A stretch of 11,421 nucleotides of DNA, taken from contig JABXJZ010000024.1 of NCBI GenBank assembly GCA_013375335.1, positions 1 to 11,421 on the forward strand, given 5' to 3'. The translations under genes were made by a program, and so were the position numbers. This DNA is from Desulfobacterales bacterium (GTDB lineage: Bacteria > Desulfobacterota > DSM-4660 > Desulfatiglandales > B25-G16). The notes beneath the pieces were generated by a model. It ran no database searches and was not told where the DNA came from. It saw only the letters and a program-made list of their open reading frames with translations. The first letter of the stretch is position 1. Each line of letters starts with the position of its first letter. Below are positions 1-7,300 of this stretch, piece by piece.

Positions 1-97
1 TTAGTCTTGTCTCAAGATTACCCCCACAGAATAACCCTGCATAAGACCTCATAACCCCAGTCCCGGCCTCGTTTAGCTACCTTCCCTGACTAATTAC

Positions 98-126
98 TGG
101 ACAAGGCCTAATCCACTGTATATCAT
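98..126 (+). promoter_or_regulatory. Candidate sigma70 promoter for the molybdoenzyme operon
   Basis: TGGACA at 98-103 and TATCAT at 121-126 each match the sigma70 consensus at 5 of 6 positions, and they are separated by the optimal 17 bp. Transcription would start near 133, leaving a 5' leader of about 150 nt before the ATG at 285. It is the best promoter I see upstream of the operon, but it rests on hexamer matching alone. Confidence 0.45.
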
Positions 127-132
127 GCATGC

Positions 133-185
133 CATTGCCAAACTATACCTCCTTTTCTCAGATATCAAGCTCTAGAATGGCAATG
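133..185. repeat. 8-bp inverted repeat in the leader
   Basis: CATTGCCA (133-140) and TGGCAATG (178-185) are perfect inverted copies 37 bp apart. They lie just downstream of the candidate promoter. They could be two half-sites for a regulator or the base of an mRNA hairpin. Eight bases can arise by chance in a region of this size. Confidence 0.3.
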
Positions 186-284
186 ACTGTCTCTGAAAGG
201 TCATGTCTCGAAGTCGGCTCTGCCTCAGATGAATCTGGTTATATCCACCTAATGGTCCTATCCAGAAGCTAAAGGAGATTGCAG

Positions 285-2369
285 ATGAGAGGCGGTATCA
301 GGTGGGTAAAGACACACTGCGCAAGGATGGATCATGGTGGCTGCTCTCTACTTGTAGGCGTCGAAGACAACAAGATTATCAGCGTTAAAGGAGATCCAGA
401 TGGTTTTTTGAACAAGGGCTACGTATGTGCCAAGGGGTTGGCATCACCCGAGAGACTCACCCATCCCGACAGACTCAGATACCCCTTGAGAAGGGCTGGG
501 AGGAAGGGCGAGGGGAAATGGGAGAGGATCTCGTGGCCGGATGCAATAGACGAGATAGCTAAGAACCTCAAGGCAGTGAAGGAGAACTATGGGGCAAAGG
601 GAATCGCTTTCTGTCAGGGCATGCCTAAGGGAATGGAACACTTTGTGTTGATCAGGCTGGCAAATTGCTTTGGTGCCCCCAATGTCGTCTCCGTTCAGGA
701 TGTCTGCCACGCCCCCAGGGAAATAACCGGAATCCATACCTGCGGTTTTTATCCCGTAACCGATTTTCATCATCGAAGTCAATTAGTTGTCCTTTGGGCG
801 AGCAATATCACCTCTACCAATGAGGAGGGGGAGATACACAGCTTGCTTATCGAACAGATCAAGAAAGGAACGGAGCTCATAGTGATAGATCCGAGAAGAG
901 TTGATCTGGTGAAAGAGGCAAGGGTATGGCTTCAATTACGGCCTGGAACGGACAACGCCTTGGCCTTATCCTTTTTGAATGTGATCACTGGGGAAAAGCT
1001 TTACGATAAAGACTTTGTTGAGAACTGGACCTATGGTTTCACTGATCTGGTCAGGCATGTCAGGGATTTTACACCGGAAAGGGTAGCGGAGATTACCAGG
1101 GTAAACCCCGATCTTATTCGAAAGGCAGCAAGATTGTACGCCAGATCACATCCGGCTGCCATCCAATGGGGTAATCCCCTTGAACATACAATAAATGCAT
1201 TTCATACCCTGAGGGCGATCGTCTGTCTGATGGCAATATGCGGTAATCTTGATGTCCCTGGCGGCAATATCCAGGCCAATGAGCCCAACGTACTCGGCCT
1301 AGGGAAATTCGTCAGATCCGACCTACTCCCGTCAAAGAGAAATGAGATGATCCATGCCCATCATCGTACCATACCGAGGTTGATGACCGTTCCTCCTGCC
1401 ATGTTCAGGCAGGCGGTCCTTAAAGGGAACCCTTATCCGGTAAAGGCGGCCTATATGCAGTGTACAAATCCATTGCTGGTCTACGCGGATAGCCGCCAGA
1501 CATATGAGGCCTTGATGAAGCTTGAGTTTTTGGCCGTCTCCGATATATTTATGACCCCCACAGCGGCCGTTGCGGATATTGTCCTTCCGGCAGCAACCCA
1601 CTTTGAGTTCAATGACATTGGCCACTACGGACTTGGCCATGGTTACCTCCTCGCAAGACCAAAGGTGGTTGATCCCCCAGATGAATGCTGGCCGGATGTC
1701 AAGATCTTAAGTGAGTTAGGCAAGGTTTTAACTGAAAAAGAATACTGGTATGATGACTACAATCAGCTGCTAGAAGAGGTACTGCAACCAAGCGGCCTCA
1801 GCTACAGGGAATTCACTGAAAGAGGATACTTAAAAGGCCCTGACAGGTTTAAGAAATATGTATCTAATGGGTTCAGAACGCCCACCGGCAAGGTGGAGTT
1901 GAAATTGAGTCAGGCCGAAAAGCTCAATCTTTCGCCATTGCCTCAATCTGCCGGCCTTCCAGAGGAGGATGATCCCCATTATCCCTTGGTATTAACCAGC
2001 TCCAAAAGCCGCTATTACCTCCATTCGTCCTACCGATGGATCGAAACGCTGAGAGAGAAGAGGCCACATCCTAGGATAGAAATCCATCCTGAGACCGCCC
2101 TGAAATACCAAATCAGACAAGGCGACGCTGTTACTATTGAGACGAAGTCTGGAAAGATAACCCAGAATGCACATCTTACCGATAGGGTTGATCCTGGGGT
2201 GTTAAATGCCTCCCATGGGTGGTGGTTTCCGGAGTCAGAGGCAACTTCCCTTTATGAATGGGAGCAATCCAACTTCAATATCCTTACCTCTACCAAGAAG
2301 CTGGGAAAGGAATTTGGAACACCCAATCTGAAAGGGGTTGGTTGCACGATAAGGCGAAATATCTATTGA
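285..2369 (+). CDS. Molybdopterin-dependent oxidoreductase, DMSO reductase family catalytic subunit
   Basis: This is a 694-residue Mo/W-bis-MGD enzyme of the COG0243 type, probably cytoplasmic because no Tat signal is visible. ATG 285 is preferred over TTG 279: AAAGGAG at 271-277 sits 7 nt before the ATG and would touch the TTG. The N-terminal Fe-S domain has C12, C20 and C48 (GYVCAKG), but the position four residues before C20, normally the second Cys ligand, is Asp16 (CARMDHGGC). Cys141 in VQDVCHAPRE is the likely metal ligand. The body has the family's WASN and IDPRR stretches, and the C-terminal MGD-binding domain (from about residue 565) includes EIHPETA and HGWWFPE. The length is usual for single-subunit members. 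No Fe-S subunit gene adjoins it. It heads a run of membrane protein, symporter and amidohydrolase genes. The substrate is unknown; related enzymes act on thiosulfate, polysulfide, acetylene and other substrates, and none can be singled out. Confidence 0.9.
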   Translation: MRGGIRWVKTHCARMDHGGCSLLVGVEDNKIISVKGDPDGFLNKGYVCAKGLASPERLTHPDRLRYPLRRAGRKGEGKWERISWPDAIDEIAKNLKAVKENYGAKGIAFCQGMPKGMEHFVLIRLANCFGAPNVVSVQDVCHAPREITGIHTCGFYPVTDFHHRSQLVVLWASNITSTNEEGEIHSLLIEQIKKGTELIVIDPRRVDLVKEARVWLQLRPGTDNALALSFLNVITGEKLYDKDFVENWTYGFTDLVRHVRDFTPERVAEITRVNPDLIRKAARLYARSHPAAIQWGNPLEHTINAFHTLRAIVCLMAICGNLDVPGGNIQANEPNVLGLGKFVRSDLLPSKRNEMIHAHHRTIPRLMTVPPAMFRQAVLKGNPYPVKAAYMQCTNPLLVYADSRQTYEALMKLEFLAVSDIFMTPTAAVADIVLPAATHFEFNDIGHYGLGHGYLLARPKVVDPPDECWPDVKILSELGKVLTEKEYWYDDYNQLLEEVLQPSGLSYREFTERGYLKGPDRFKKYVSNGFRTPTGKVELKLSQAEKLNLSPLPQSAGLPEEDDPHYPLVLTSSKSRYYLHSSYRWIETLREKRPHPRIEIHPETALKYQIRQGDAVTIETKSGKITQNAHLTDRVDPGVLNASHGWWFPESEATSLYEWEQSNFNILTSTKKLGKEFGTPNLKGVGCTIRRNIY

Positions 2370-2452
2370 TTTGGCTCAAAAGATGAGTATACCGTTAAGA
2401 TCTATCTCTTTCTATACCTGGAACAGACCCAAAAAGTGAAAGGAGGCTTGGA

Positions 2453-2719
2453 ATGAACAACGAACAGGAGAAGGTCGGTTATGGAATCGCGGTCTTTAGA
2501 CCGGGAACTCCCCGCGGGGCTAAGATAAGGGGAATAATCTTTTTCATTATCTTTTGCATCATCATATTGGTTCAGTCCTTCTATTGGGTTTTTGCAAATT
2601 CCGCAAAACCCTTTGTGTTGGGAATGCCGTTTGGGATGTTCTTTATCGTCGTCTTTATTACGGCAGAGTTTGTTGGGCTTGTCATTCTTTACTTACTTGA
2701 ATCCAAGGACATGGAATAA
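2453..2719 (+). CDS. Small membrane protein, probable symporter partner (DUF3311-like)
   Basis: This 88-residue protein has two hydrophobic segments, roughly residues 25-47 and 54-81, after a polar N-terminus containing PRGAKIRG. It ends in a short charged tail (ESKDME). AAAGGAGG precedes the ATG at a normal distance. It lies 23 nt upstream of a sodium:solute symporter gene. That pairing is typical of small two-helix DUF3311-type proteins, which commonly precede SSS permeases and may be accessory subunits. The family assignment is by size, topology and context, since I cannot run a profile search. A separate longer frame overlapping it (2592-2843) is a shadow. Confidence 0.8.
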   Translation: MNNEQEKVGYGIAVFRPGTPRGAKIRGIIFFIIFCIIILVQSFYWVFANSAKPFVLGMPFGMFFIVVFITAEFVGLVILYLLESKDME

Positions 2720-2742
2720 ATGGAATAAAAGGGAGATCTGTA

Positions 2743-4200
2743 ATGGCGTGGATATTAATTCTCATCATTATTTTTATCTATCTGTTCTTTGTTCTCTTTC
2801 TGGGATCCTGGGCCGGCCGAGGCAGGGAAAGCTCCGTCGTTGAATATATTGCTGCCAGCCGGGGGCTCGGCTTTGTAGTCATGTATTTCTTAATGGGAGG
2901 CGCTATCTTCAGCGCCTTTGCCTACTTGGGCGGGCCTGGCTGGGCCTACTCCAAAGGGGCAGCGGCTTTTTATATCCTAGCTTACTGCGCCTTGGGATTG
3001 GTGCCATGGTGGTTATGGGGTCCGCGAGCACTCAAGGCAGGAAACAAGTATCAGTACGTCACCCAGGCCCAGCTCTTTTCAGATCGCTTTCAATCCAAGG
3101 CCCTGTCCGTGATCATTGCCGTTGTTTCTATCCTGGCCTTCATCCAGTATATTACCCTTCAGATGAAGGGCTGCGCCTATGTATTCGAGGTCGCCTCGGA
3201 GGGCCGCATACGTTTCGAGTATGGTGCGCTTATCGCCTATCTCGTGGTTTTGGTCTATGTTTTCTTCGGCGGTGTCCGTGGCGTTGCCTGGACCCACGTC
3301 TTCCAGGGGGCCTTTATGGTTGTCACGGCCTGGGTACTTGGACTCTACCTTTCCTACCACCTCTATGGGGGACCCTCCGAGATGTTTCGACAGATTGCCC
3401 AGGCGAATCCATCCCACCTCCTTGTTGGTCCTGGAACCAAGATGAGCTTTGCCGCCTTTGCATCTGCCTTGTCGGTCTCCGTGCTGGGTTTTTCCATGTG
3501 GCCTCATCTGTTTATGAAGGCCTATACAGCCAAGAGCGAGCGGGTGCTGAAGCAAACCATCGTCCTGTATCCCACATTTGCCATTTTTCTGGTTCCAGTG
3601 CTCTTTATCGGGTTTGCGGGAATTACGCAGGTGAGACCCGATCAGTTAGGTGAGGCTGATCGGATTCTGCCGTGGATGTTCAGCCACATGCAGTTCCCCG
3701 CCGTAGCTGTGGGGCTGATCTTGGCTGCCGCCCTTGCTGCTGCCATGTCAACCCAGGATACCATTACCCACGCCGCAGGCTCCATCTTCGCCCAGGACTT
3801 CGTCGAAGTCCTGAAAAGGGAAAAACATTCGGACAGAGAGGCCACAATGTGGGTGCGAATCTCCGTGATCTGCTTCGGGGCGGTTTCATATGTGGTGGCC
3901 ATCAAGGGTGGACAGACATTGGTCGCGCTCTTGCTGGGGGCCTATGGTTCCATCGTTCAGTTGCTTCCCTTGGCCGCTGCGACCTTCTTCTGGCCACGGG
4001 CAACCAAAACCGGTGCAATCTGTGGAATCCTTACAGGCGTGCTGTACAATTATGCGATTGTGCTCAAAATCATCCCAAGATTCTGGGACGTCCATGCGGG
4101 GATCCAGGGGCTGGTCTTGAATTTCATCGTTCTGATCGTGGTCTCCCTGCTCACGAAATCTATGGATAGGGTACACGTTCAGAAGTTCGTCACACTGTAA
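2743..4200 (+). CDS. Sodium:solute symporter (SSS family)
   Basis: This 485-residue inner-membrane permease has about 12-13 hydrophobic segments and the length expected for the family. The clearest signature is in a late helix, where AAAMSTQDT (Ser336, Thr337, Asp339) corresponds to the sodium-site helix of SSS transporters. GGVRGVAWTHVFQG around residue 180 and the FWPRATKTGAICG stretch near residue 415 are also typical. It should couple sodium influx to uptake of an organic solute; SSS members next to DUF3311-type proteins often take monocarboxylates or pantothenate-like acids. It is placed between a small membrane protein (23-nt gap) and an amidohydrolase (30-nt gap), so its cargo may be the amidohydrolase substrate. 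The exact substrate is not readable. Confidence 0.9.
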   Translation: MAWILILIIIFIYLFFVLFLGSWAGRGRESSVVEYIAASRGLGFVVMYFLMGGAIFSAFAYLGGPGWAYSKGAAAFYILAYCALGLVPWWLWGPRALKAGNKYQYVTQAQLFSDRFQSKALSVIIAVVSILAFIQYITLQMKGCAYVFEVASEGRIRFEYGALIAYLVVLVYVFFGGVRGVAWTHVFQGAFMVVTAWVLGLYLSYHLYGGPSEMFRQIAQANPSHLLVGPGTKMSFAAFASALSVSVLGFSMWPHLFMKAYTAKSERVLKQTIVLYPTFAIFLVPVLFIGFAGITQVRPDQLGEADRILPWMFSHMQFPAVAVGLILAAALAAAMSTQDTITHAAGSIFAQDFVEVLKREKHSDREATMWVRISVICFGAVSYVVAIKGGQTLVALLLGAYGSIVQLLPLAAATFFWPRATKTGAICGILTGVLYNYAIVLKIIPRFWDVHAGIQGLVLNFIVLIVVSLLTKSMDRVHVQKFVTL

Positions 4201-4230
4201 GGGTCAAGCAAGGAGATCAGGGGTTTCACC

Positions 4231-5394
4231 ATGATTGATATAAAGAAGCTGGTACAGCAGCACAAAGACCTCATCATAAATACCCGTCGAGACCTGCATC
4301 GCATACCAGAGCCGGCTTACACTGAAGAAAAGACATCAGCTTATGTGGCAAAGTACCTGAAGAGAGAGGGCCTTAAGGTCCAAACGGGGATTGCTCGAAC
4401 CGGCGTCGTGGCCTTGATGAAGCTTGCAGGTCCCGGCAAAACCTTGATGATTCGTTCCGACATGGACGCGCTTCCCGTTTCCGAAGAAACAGGGCTGCCT
4501 TTTGCCTCAACGCACAAGGGGGCAATGCATGCATGCGGTCATGATGCCCACATGGCCATGGTTCTCGGTGCGGCAACCATCCTGAGCAAGGTTAAGGATA
4601 AGTTGAATGGGAACATCAAGTTCCTGTTCCAGCCTGCCGAGGAGGGCCCTGGAGGTGCCAAACCGATGATCGAGGCGGGGGTCATGGACAATCCCCGCGT
4701 AGATTATTCCATAGGATGTCATGTCTGGCCTGCAATACCCGAGGGGACCATGGGAGTGAAGGCCGGACGCCTTATGGCAGCCATGGATCGCTTTGACATC
4801 AAGATAATGGGAAAGGGTGGCCATGGGGCCATGCCCCATCTATGCATTGATGCGCTTGAGGTAGGCACCCAGGTCGTCAATGCCATGCAACGCATTGCAA
4901 GCCGTCAGATGAACCCCTTGAATCCAACTGTGGTCACCATCGGCAGTTTTCACGCAGGCACAACCTTTAATGTCATCCCCGGGGAGGCCGAGTTGTGCGG
5001 CACGACGAGAACATTTGATCGAGACATATGGAATTCCTGGCCCGAGCGCATTGAAAAGATCGTTCGTGGCGTCTGTCAATCCATGGGTGCAGATTATGAA
5101 TTGAAATACGCCCAAGGATATCCTCCGTTATTTAACGACGAATCAATGACCGAGGTAGTTCGCCGATGTGCAGGAGACGTGGTGGGCAAAGGCCAGGTTA
5201 TTGAACCAGAGCCAACCATGGGTGGCGAGGATATGGCATTCTACCTGGAAAAGTCAAAAGGGTGTTTTTTCTTTCTCGGTGTGGGCCGCGAGGGCTGCGC
5301 CCCCCTCCACAACCCAAAATTCGACTTGAATGAGGAAGTCCTATCGATAGGAGCTGAGACATATTGCCGTGTTGCCCTTGAGTTGCTGAGGTAG
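4231..5394 (+). CDS. M20-family amidohydrolase (N-acyl amino acid / hippurate hydrolase type)
   Basis: This 387-residue metallopeptidase of the M20D group is probably cytoplasmic. It cleaves N-acyl or amide bonds of amino acid conjugates; relatives include hippurate hydrolase, N-acetyl-amino acid deacetylases and indole-acetyl-amino acid hydrolases. The metal-ligand set appears complete: Cys102 and His104 in MHACGHDAHM, Glu137/Glu138 in FQPAEEGPGG, His164 in GCHVWP, and His360 in PLHNPKFD. Asp77 and Asp79 lie in the RSDMDALP motif. The dimerisation (lid) domain spans about residues 185-300 and includes GKGGHGAMPH. It is the last gene of the left operon, and the gap after it leads into a separately promoted Trp unit. 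It is a plausible intracellular partner of the upstream symporter, but the substrate is unassigned. Confidence 0.92.
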   Translation: MIDIKKLVQQHKDLIINTRRDLHRIPEPAYTEEKTSAYVAKYLKREGLKVQTGIARTGVVALMKLAGPGKTLMIRSDMDALPVSEETGLPFASTHKGAMHACGHDAHMAMVLGAATILSKVKDKLNGNIKFLFQPAEEGPGGAKPMIEAGVMDNPRVDYSIGCHVWPAIPEGTMGVKAGRLMAAMDRFDIKIMGKGGHGAMPHLCIDALEVGTQVVNAMQRIASRQMNPLNPTVVTIGSFHAGTTFNVIPGEAELCGTTRTFDRDIWNSWPERIEKIVRGVCQSMGADYELKYAQGYPPLFNDESMTEVVRRCAGDVVGKGQVIEPEPTMGGEDMAFYLEKSKGCFFFLGVGREGCAPLHNPKFDLNEEVLSIGAETYCRVALELLR

Positions 5395-5445
5395 GCTTGA
5401 GCCATCAAGAAATAACTCCAGGACACCAAAAGCTGAAATTTTTTC

Positions 5446-5473
5446 TTGACAATGTGTTTCAAATATATATGCT
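5446..5473 (+). promoter_or_regulatory. Sigma70-type promoter of the trpB2 unit
   Basis: A perfect TTGACA (5446-5451) is followed after 16 bp by TATGCT (5468-5473), a 4 of 6 match to the -10 consensus, in an AT-rich spacer. Transcription would begin near 5480, giving a short leader before the ribosome binding site of the Trp-rich leader peptide. The exact -10 hexamer is less certain than the -35. Confidence 0.65.
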
Positions 5474-5500
5474 AACAGGGTTTGCTAGGAAGGCAAAGTA

Positions 5501-5563
5501 ATGAACAAGATTCATGCAAATAGGAACTGGTGGTGGTGGCACTATTACTTGCATGCGGGGTAG
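5501..5563 (+). CDS. trpL: trp leader peptide with four consecutive Trp codons
   Basis: This 20-residue ORF begins at ATG 5501, 7 nt after AGGAAGG (5487-5493), and ends at TAG 5561. Codons 10-13 are TGG TGG TGG TGG (5528-5539), giving NWWWWHYY in the peptide. Four Trp codons in a row in a short translated leader just before a terminator is the hallmark of classical trp attenuation. The stop codon overlaps the RNA arm that can form the antiterminator. The ribosome's position, stalled at Trp codons or at the stop, would therefore decide which RNA structure forms. Too short for usual gene callers. The family call rests on composition, position and the downstream structure. Confidence 0.88.
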   Translation: MNKIHANRNWWWWHYYLHAG

Positions 5564-5624
5564 TGCGATTTCGCCAGTTTTTTCTTGCCTTAAACCGTGA
5601 CCCCGCAGGGATCACGGTTTTTTT
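5537..5624 (+). promoter_or_regulatory. Trp transcription attenuator (antiterminator and terminator)
   Basis: Three mutually related pairings are visible. Segment 1:2 is GCACTA (5539-5544) with TAGTGC (5561-5566). The antiterminator 2:3 is TGCGGGGT (5554-5561) with ACCCCGCA (5600-5607), 8 perfect pairs. The terminator 3:4 is 5592-5600 with 5612-5620 plus three inner G-C pairs, followed by a T run. The antiterminator and terminator share bases 5600-5604 and cannot coexist. A ribosome stalled at the Trp codons would leave 5554-5561 free to form the antiterminator. One that reaches the TAG at 5561 would cover it and let the terminator form. The expected result is trpB2 expression when charged tRNA-Trp is scarce. 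Confidence 0.85.
5592..5624 (+). terminator. Rho-independent terminator of the attenuator
   Basis: AAACCGTGA (5592-5600) pairs with TCACGGTTT (5612-5620). After one C/A mismatch, CCC (5602-5604) pairs with GGG (5608-5610), closing a GCA loop. The T tract runs 5618-5624. It lies between the leader peptide and trpB2, so it is the conditional terminator. Confidence 0.88.
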
Positions 5625-5686
5625 ATTATCAAGGCTGATGTTCTTTAACCTTAAGCCATGTGGTACTCATGTGAGGAGGTGAGCTT

Positions 5687-5755
5687 ATGTTTCCTATATC
5701 GCGGCGATGGCCCCGCCTGGGGCCGAAAGGAAGCGAAAACCAACCTACACACTGA
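5687..5755 (+). CDS. Short ORF with very strong SD between attenuator and trpB2
   Basis: A 22-codon ORF starts at ATG 5687, 6 nt after GAGGAGGT (5673-5680), one of the strongest ribosome binding sites in the window, and ends with TGA at 5753. The peptide contains ISRRWPRLGPKGSENQP, is basic and has one Trp (residue 8). A perfect 6-bp stem (GGCCCC 5709-5714 with GGGGCC 5719-5724, loop GCCT) lies inside it, without a T run. The ORF stops about 90 nt before trpB2. I do not recognise a family. It could be a second regulatory leader or a genuine small protein. Translation is well supported by the SD; function is unknown. Confidence 0.5.
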   Translation: MFPISRRWPRLGPKGSENQPTH

Positions 5756-5844
5756 AGAAAACGGGTGGGACAGAGAACGGATACAACAAAGATGGACCTC
5801 AGCGAAAAAGAGAATGAGATAATACACCGAAAGGAGGGAGAAAA

Positions 5845-7203
5845 ATGGAAAGAGCAATGTATTTCCTTGACCAAAAGGATATGCCAACTCATTGGTATAA
5901 TATCCAGGCAGATTTGCCGGAGCCGCTGCCACCGCCTTTACATCCAGGAACGAAACAGCCGTTAGGCCCAGATGACCTGACTCCCCTATTTCCTATGGGG
6001 CTTATTATGCAGGAGGTGAGCACCGAGCGCTGGATCGAGATCCCCGAGGAGGTACAGGATGTCTACCGCACATATAGGCCAACGGTGTTGCATCGGGCAT
6101 ACCGGCTGGAGAAGGCCCTGGATACGCCGGCCAAGATCTTCTACAAATATGAGGGGACAAGTCAGGCCGGGAGCCATAAGCCCAATACCGCCATAGCTCA
6201 AGCGTACTACAATAAGCAAGAGGGCATCAAACGGATGACTACGGAGACCGGTGCCGGGCAGTGGGGAAGTGCTCTGGCTATGGGCTGCGTCCTCTTCGGT
6301 GTTGAATTAAAGGTCTATATGGTCAGGATCAGCTATGACCAAAAACCCTACCGGCGCATCTTGATGGAGACCTGGGGAGCCAATTGTGTTCCCAGCCCCA
6401 GCCCGGATACCAAGGCAGGACGAGACATGCTGGAAAAATGGCCTGATTGCCCCGGCAGCCTGGGGCTGGCTATCAGCGAGGCAGTAGAGGATGCAGTAAC
6501 CCGTGATGATACCCACTATTCTCTGGGCAGTGTGCTCAACCATGTCCTCCTTCATCAGACCATTGTTGGGGAAGAGACCAGAAAACAAATGGAGATGGCA
6601 GATGCCTACCCTGATATTATTATAGGTTGCATTGGCGGTGGCTCAAACTTCGCCGGGCAATTCCTACCATGGATCAGGGATAAGATAAACGGGGAAAAGC
6701 CAGACCTGCGCATCATTGCCGTTGAGCCTGAAAGCTGTCCTAGTGTGACCAGGGGACTTTATGCCTATGACTTTGGTGATGCGGTCGGGATGGCGCCCAT
6801 AGTCAAGATGTATACCCTGGGCCATGGCTTTATCCCGCCCCCGATTCATGCCGGTGGGCTGCGCTATCATGGGATGGCGCCGATCATATGCCACCTCCAT
6901 AGATTAGGCCTGATTGAGGCAGTAGCCGTGCACCAAACTGCCGTCTTTGAGGCCGGGGTAAGGTTTGCCCGCACTGAGGGCATTGTCACCGGTCCTGAGC
7001 CCTGCCACGACCTTAAGGTAACCATTGATGAGGCCCTCAAGTGCAAGGAATCCGGTGAGGCAAAGACAATCCTGATAGCCCACAGCGGGCATGGGCACTT
7101 CGACCTTGCCGCCTATGACGCCTACCTGTCGGGTAAACTCGAAGACTATGCTTACCCCGAGGAAGAGGTAAAGAAGGCGCAGGCTGCAATGCCCAAGGTA
7201 TAA
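5845..7203 (+). CDS. trpB: Tryptophan synthase beta chain, TrpB2 type
   Basis: This 452-residue PLP enzyme condenses indole with L-serine to give L-tryptophan. It belongs to the longer TrpB2 group rather than the TrpA-partnered TrpB1 group. The TrpB2 signatures are clear: an extended N-terminus of about 75 residues, YEGTSQAGSHKPNTA with PLP lysine K112, TTETGAGQWGSA with catalytic-loop E134, SLGSVLNHVLLHQT, a GGGSN phosphate loop at about 264-268, GLRYHGMAP, and HSGHGHFDLAAYD near the C-terminus. ATG 5845 follows AAGGAGGG (5831-5838). No trpA or other trp biosynthesis gene is in the window. TrpB2 enzymes work without TrpA and are often proposed to salvage free indole. Expression is probably controlled by the upstream Trp attenuator, which also argues that the enzyme makes tryptophan rather than another product. 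A terminator follows directly. Confidence 0.95.
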   Translation: MERAMYFLDQKDMPTHWYNIQADLPEPLPPPLHPGTKQPLGPDDLTPLFPMGLIMQEVSTERWIEIPEEVQDVYRTYRPTVLHRAYRLEKALDTPAKIFYKYEGTSQAGSHKPNTAIAQAYYNKQEGIKRMTTETGAGQWGSALAMGCVLFGVELKVYMVRISYDQKPYRRILMETWGANCVPSPSPDTKAGRDMLEKWPDCPGSLGLAISEAVEDAVTRDDTHYSLGSVLNHVLLHQTIVGEETRKQMEMADAYPDIIIGCIGGGSNFAGQFLPWIRDKINGEKPDLRIIAVEPESCPSVTRGLYAYDFGDAVGMAPIVKMYTLGHGFIPPPIHAGGLRYHGMAPIICHLHRLGLIEAVAVHQTAVFEAGVRFARTEGIVTGPEPCHDLKVTIDEALKCKESGEAKTILIAHSGHGHFDLAAYDAYLSGKLEDYAYPEEEVKKAQAAMPKV

Positions 7204-7228
7204 GCCCCTGTGGGATTGTCAGTTCAGA

Positions 7229-7282
7229 GCGGTGCACGCGCAGGCCCCATCCCATCGACCCTGCGAGTGCGCCGCCTTTTTT
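7229..7282 (+). terminator. Rho-independent terminator after trpB2
   Basis: A 16-bp stem with one G-U pair and one mismatch (7229-7244 with 7260-7275) closes a 15-nt loop. After one C it is followed by six T (7277-7282). It begins about 25 nt after the trpB2 stop and ends the Trp-regulated unit just before the next gene. Confidence 0.82.
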
Positions 7283-7300
7283 CCGTAGGAGTTAGCCAGA

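Larger units (their letters stand above)
1..278. other. Non-coding left flank with promoter of the first operon
   Basis: I find no convincing gene here on either strand. The reading frames open at the left edge on the plus strand close within about 20 codons and show no family signature, so any gene ending here would contribute only a few residues. The stretch holds a candidate promoter and an inverted repeat, listed separately. Confidence 0.5.

Noticed and set aside
97..156. Minus-strand 15-codon frame preceded by AAAGGAGG (complement of about 148-156)
   Set aside because: Only 15 codons with no recognisable content, and no downstream gene on that strand within the window to regulate.
3006..3653. 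Long overlapping frames (215, 158 and 165 codons) inside the symporter gene
   Set aside because: They are out-of-frame shadows of the symporter, whose frame has consistent membrane segments and the sodium-site motif.
5395..5445. Possible terminator after the amidohydrolase gene (CTTGA/TCAAG stem)
   Set aside because: The stem is only 5 bp and is not followed by a T run; insufficient to call.
5537..5554. TGGCAC followed by TTGCA, resembling a sigma54 promoter
   Set aside because: The GG and GC elements are 11 rather than 10 nt apart, and sigma54 sites require strict spacing. The bases are accounted for by the Trp codons and leader peptide.
5765..5965. 66-codon frame overlapping the trpB2 start
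   Set aside because: It begins at GTG without a clear ribosome binding site and mostly overlaps trpB2 in another frame; no family features.
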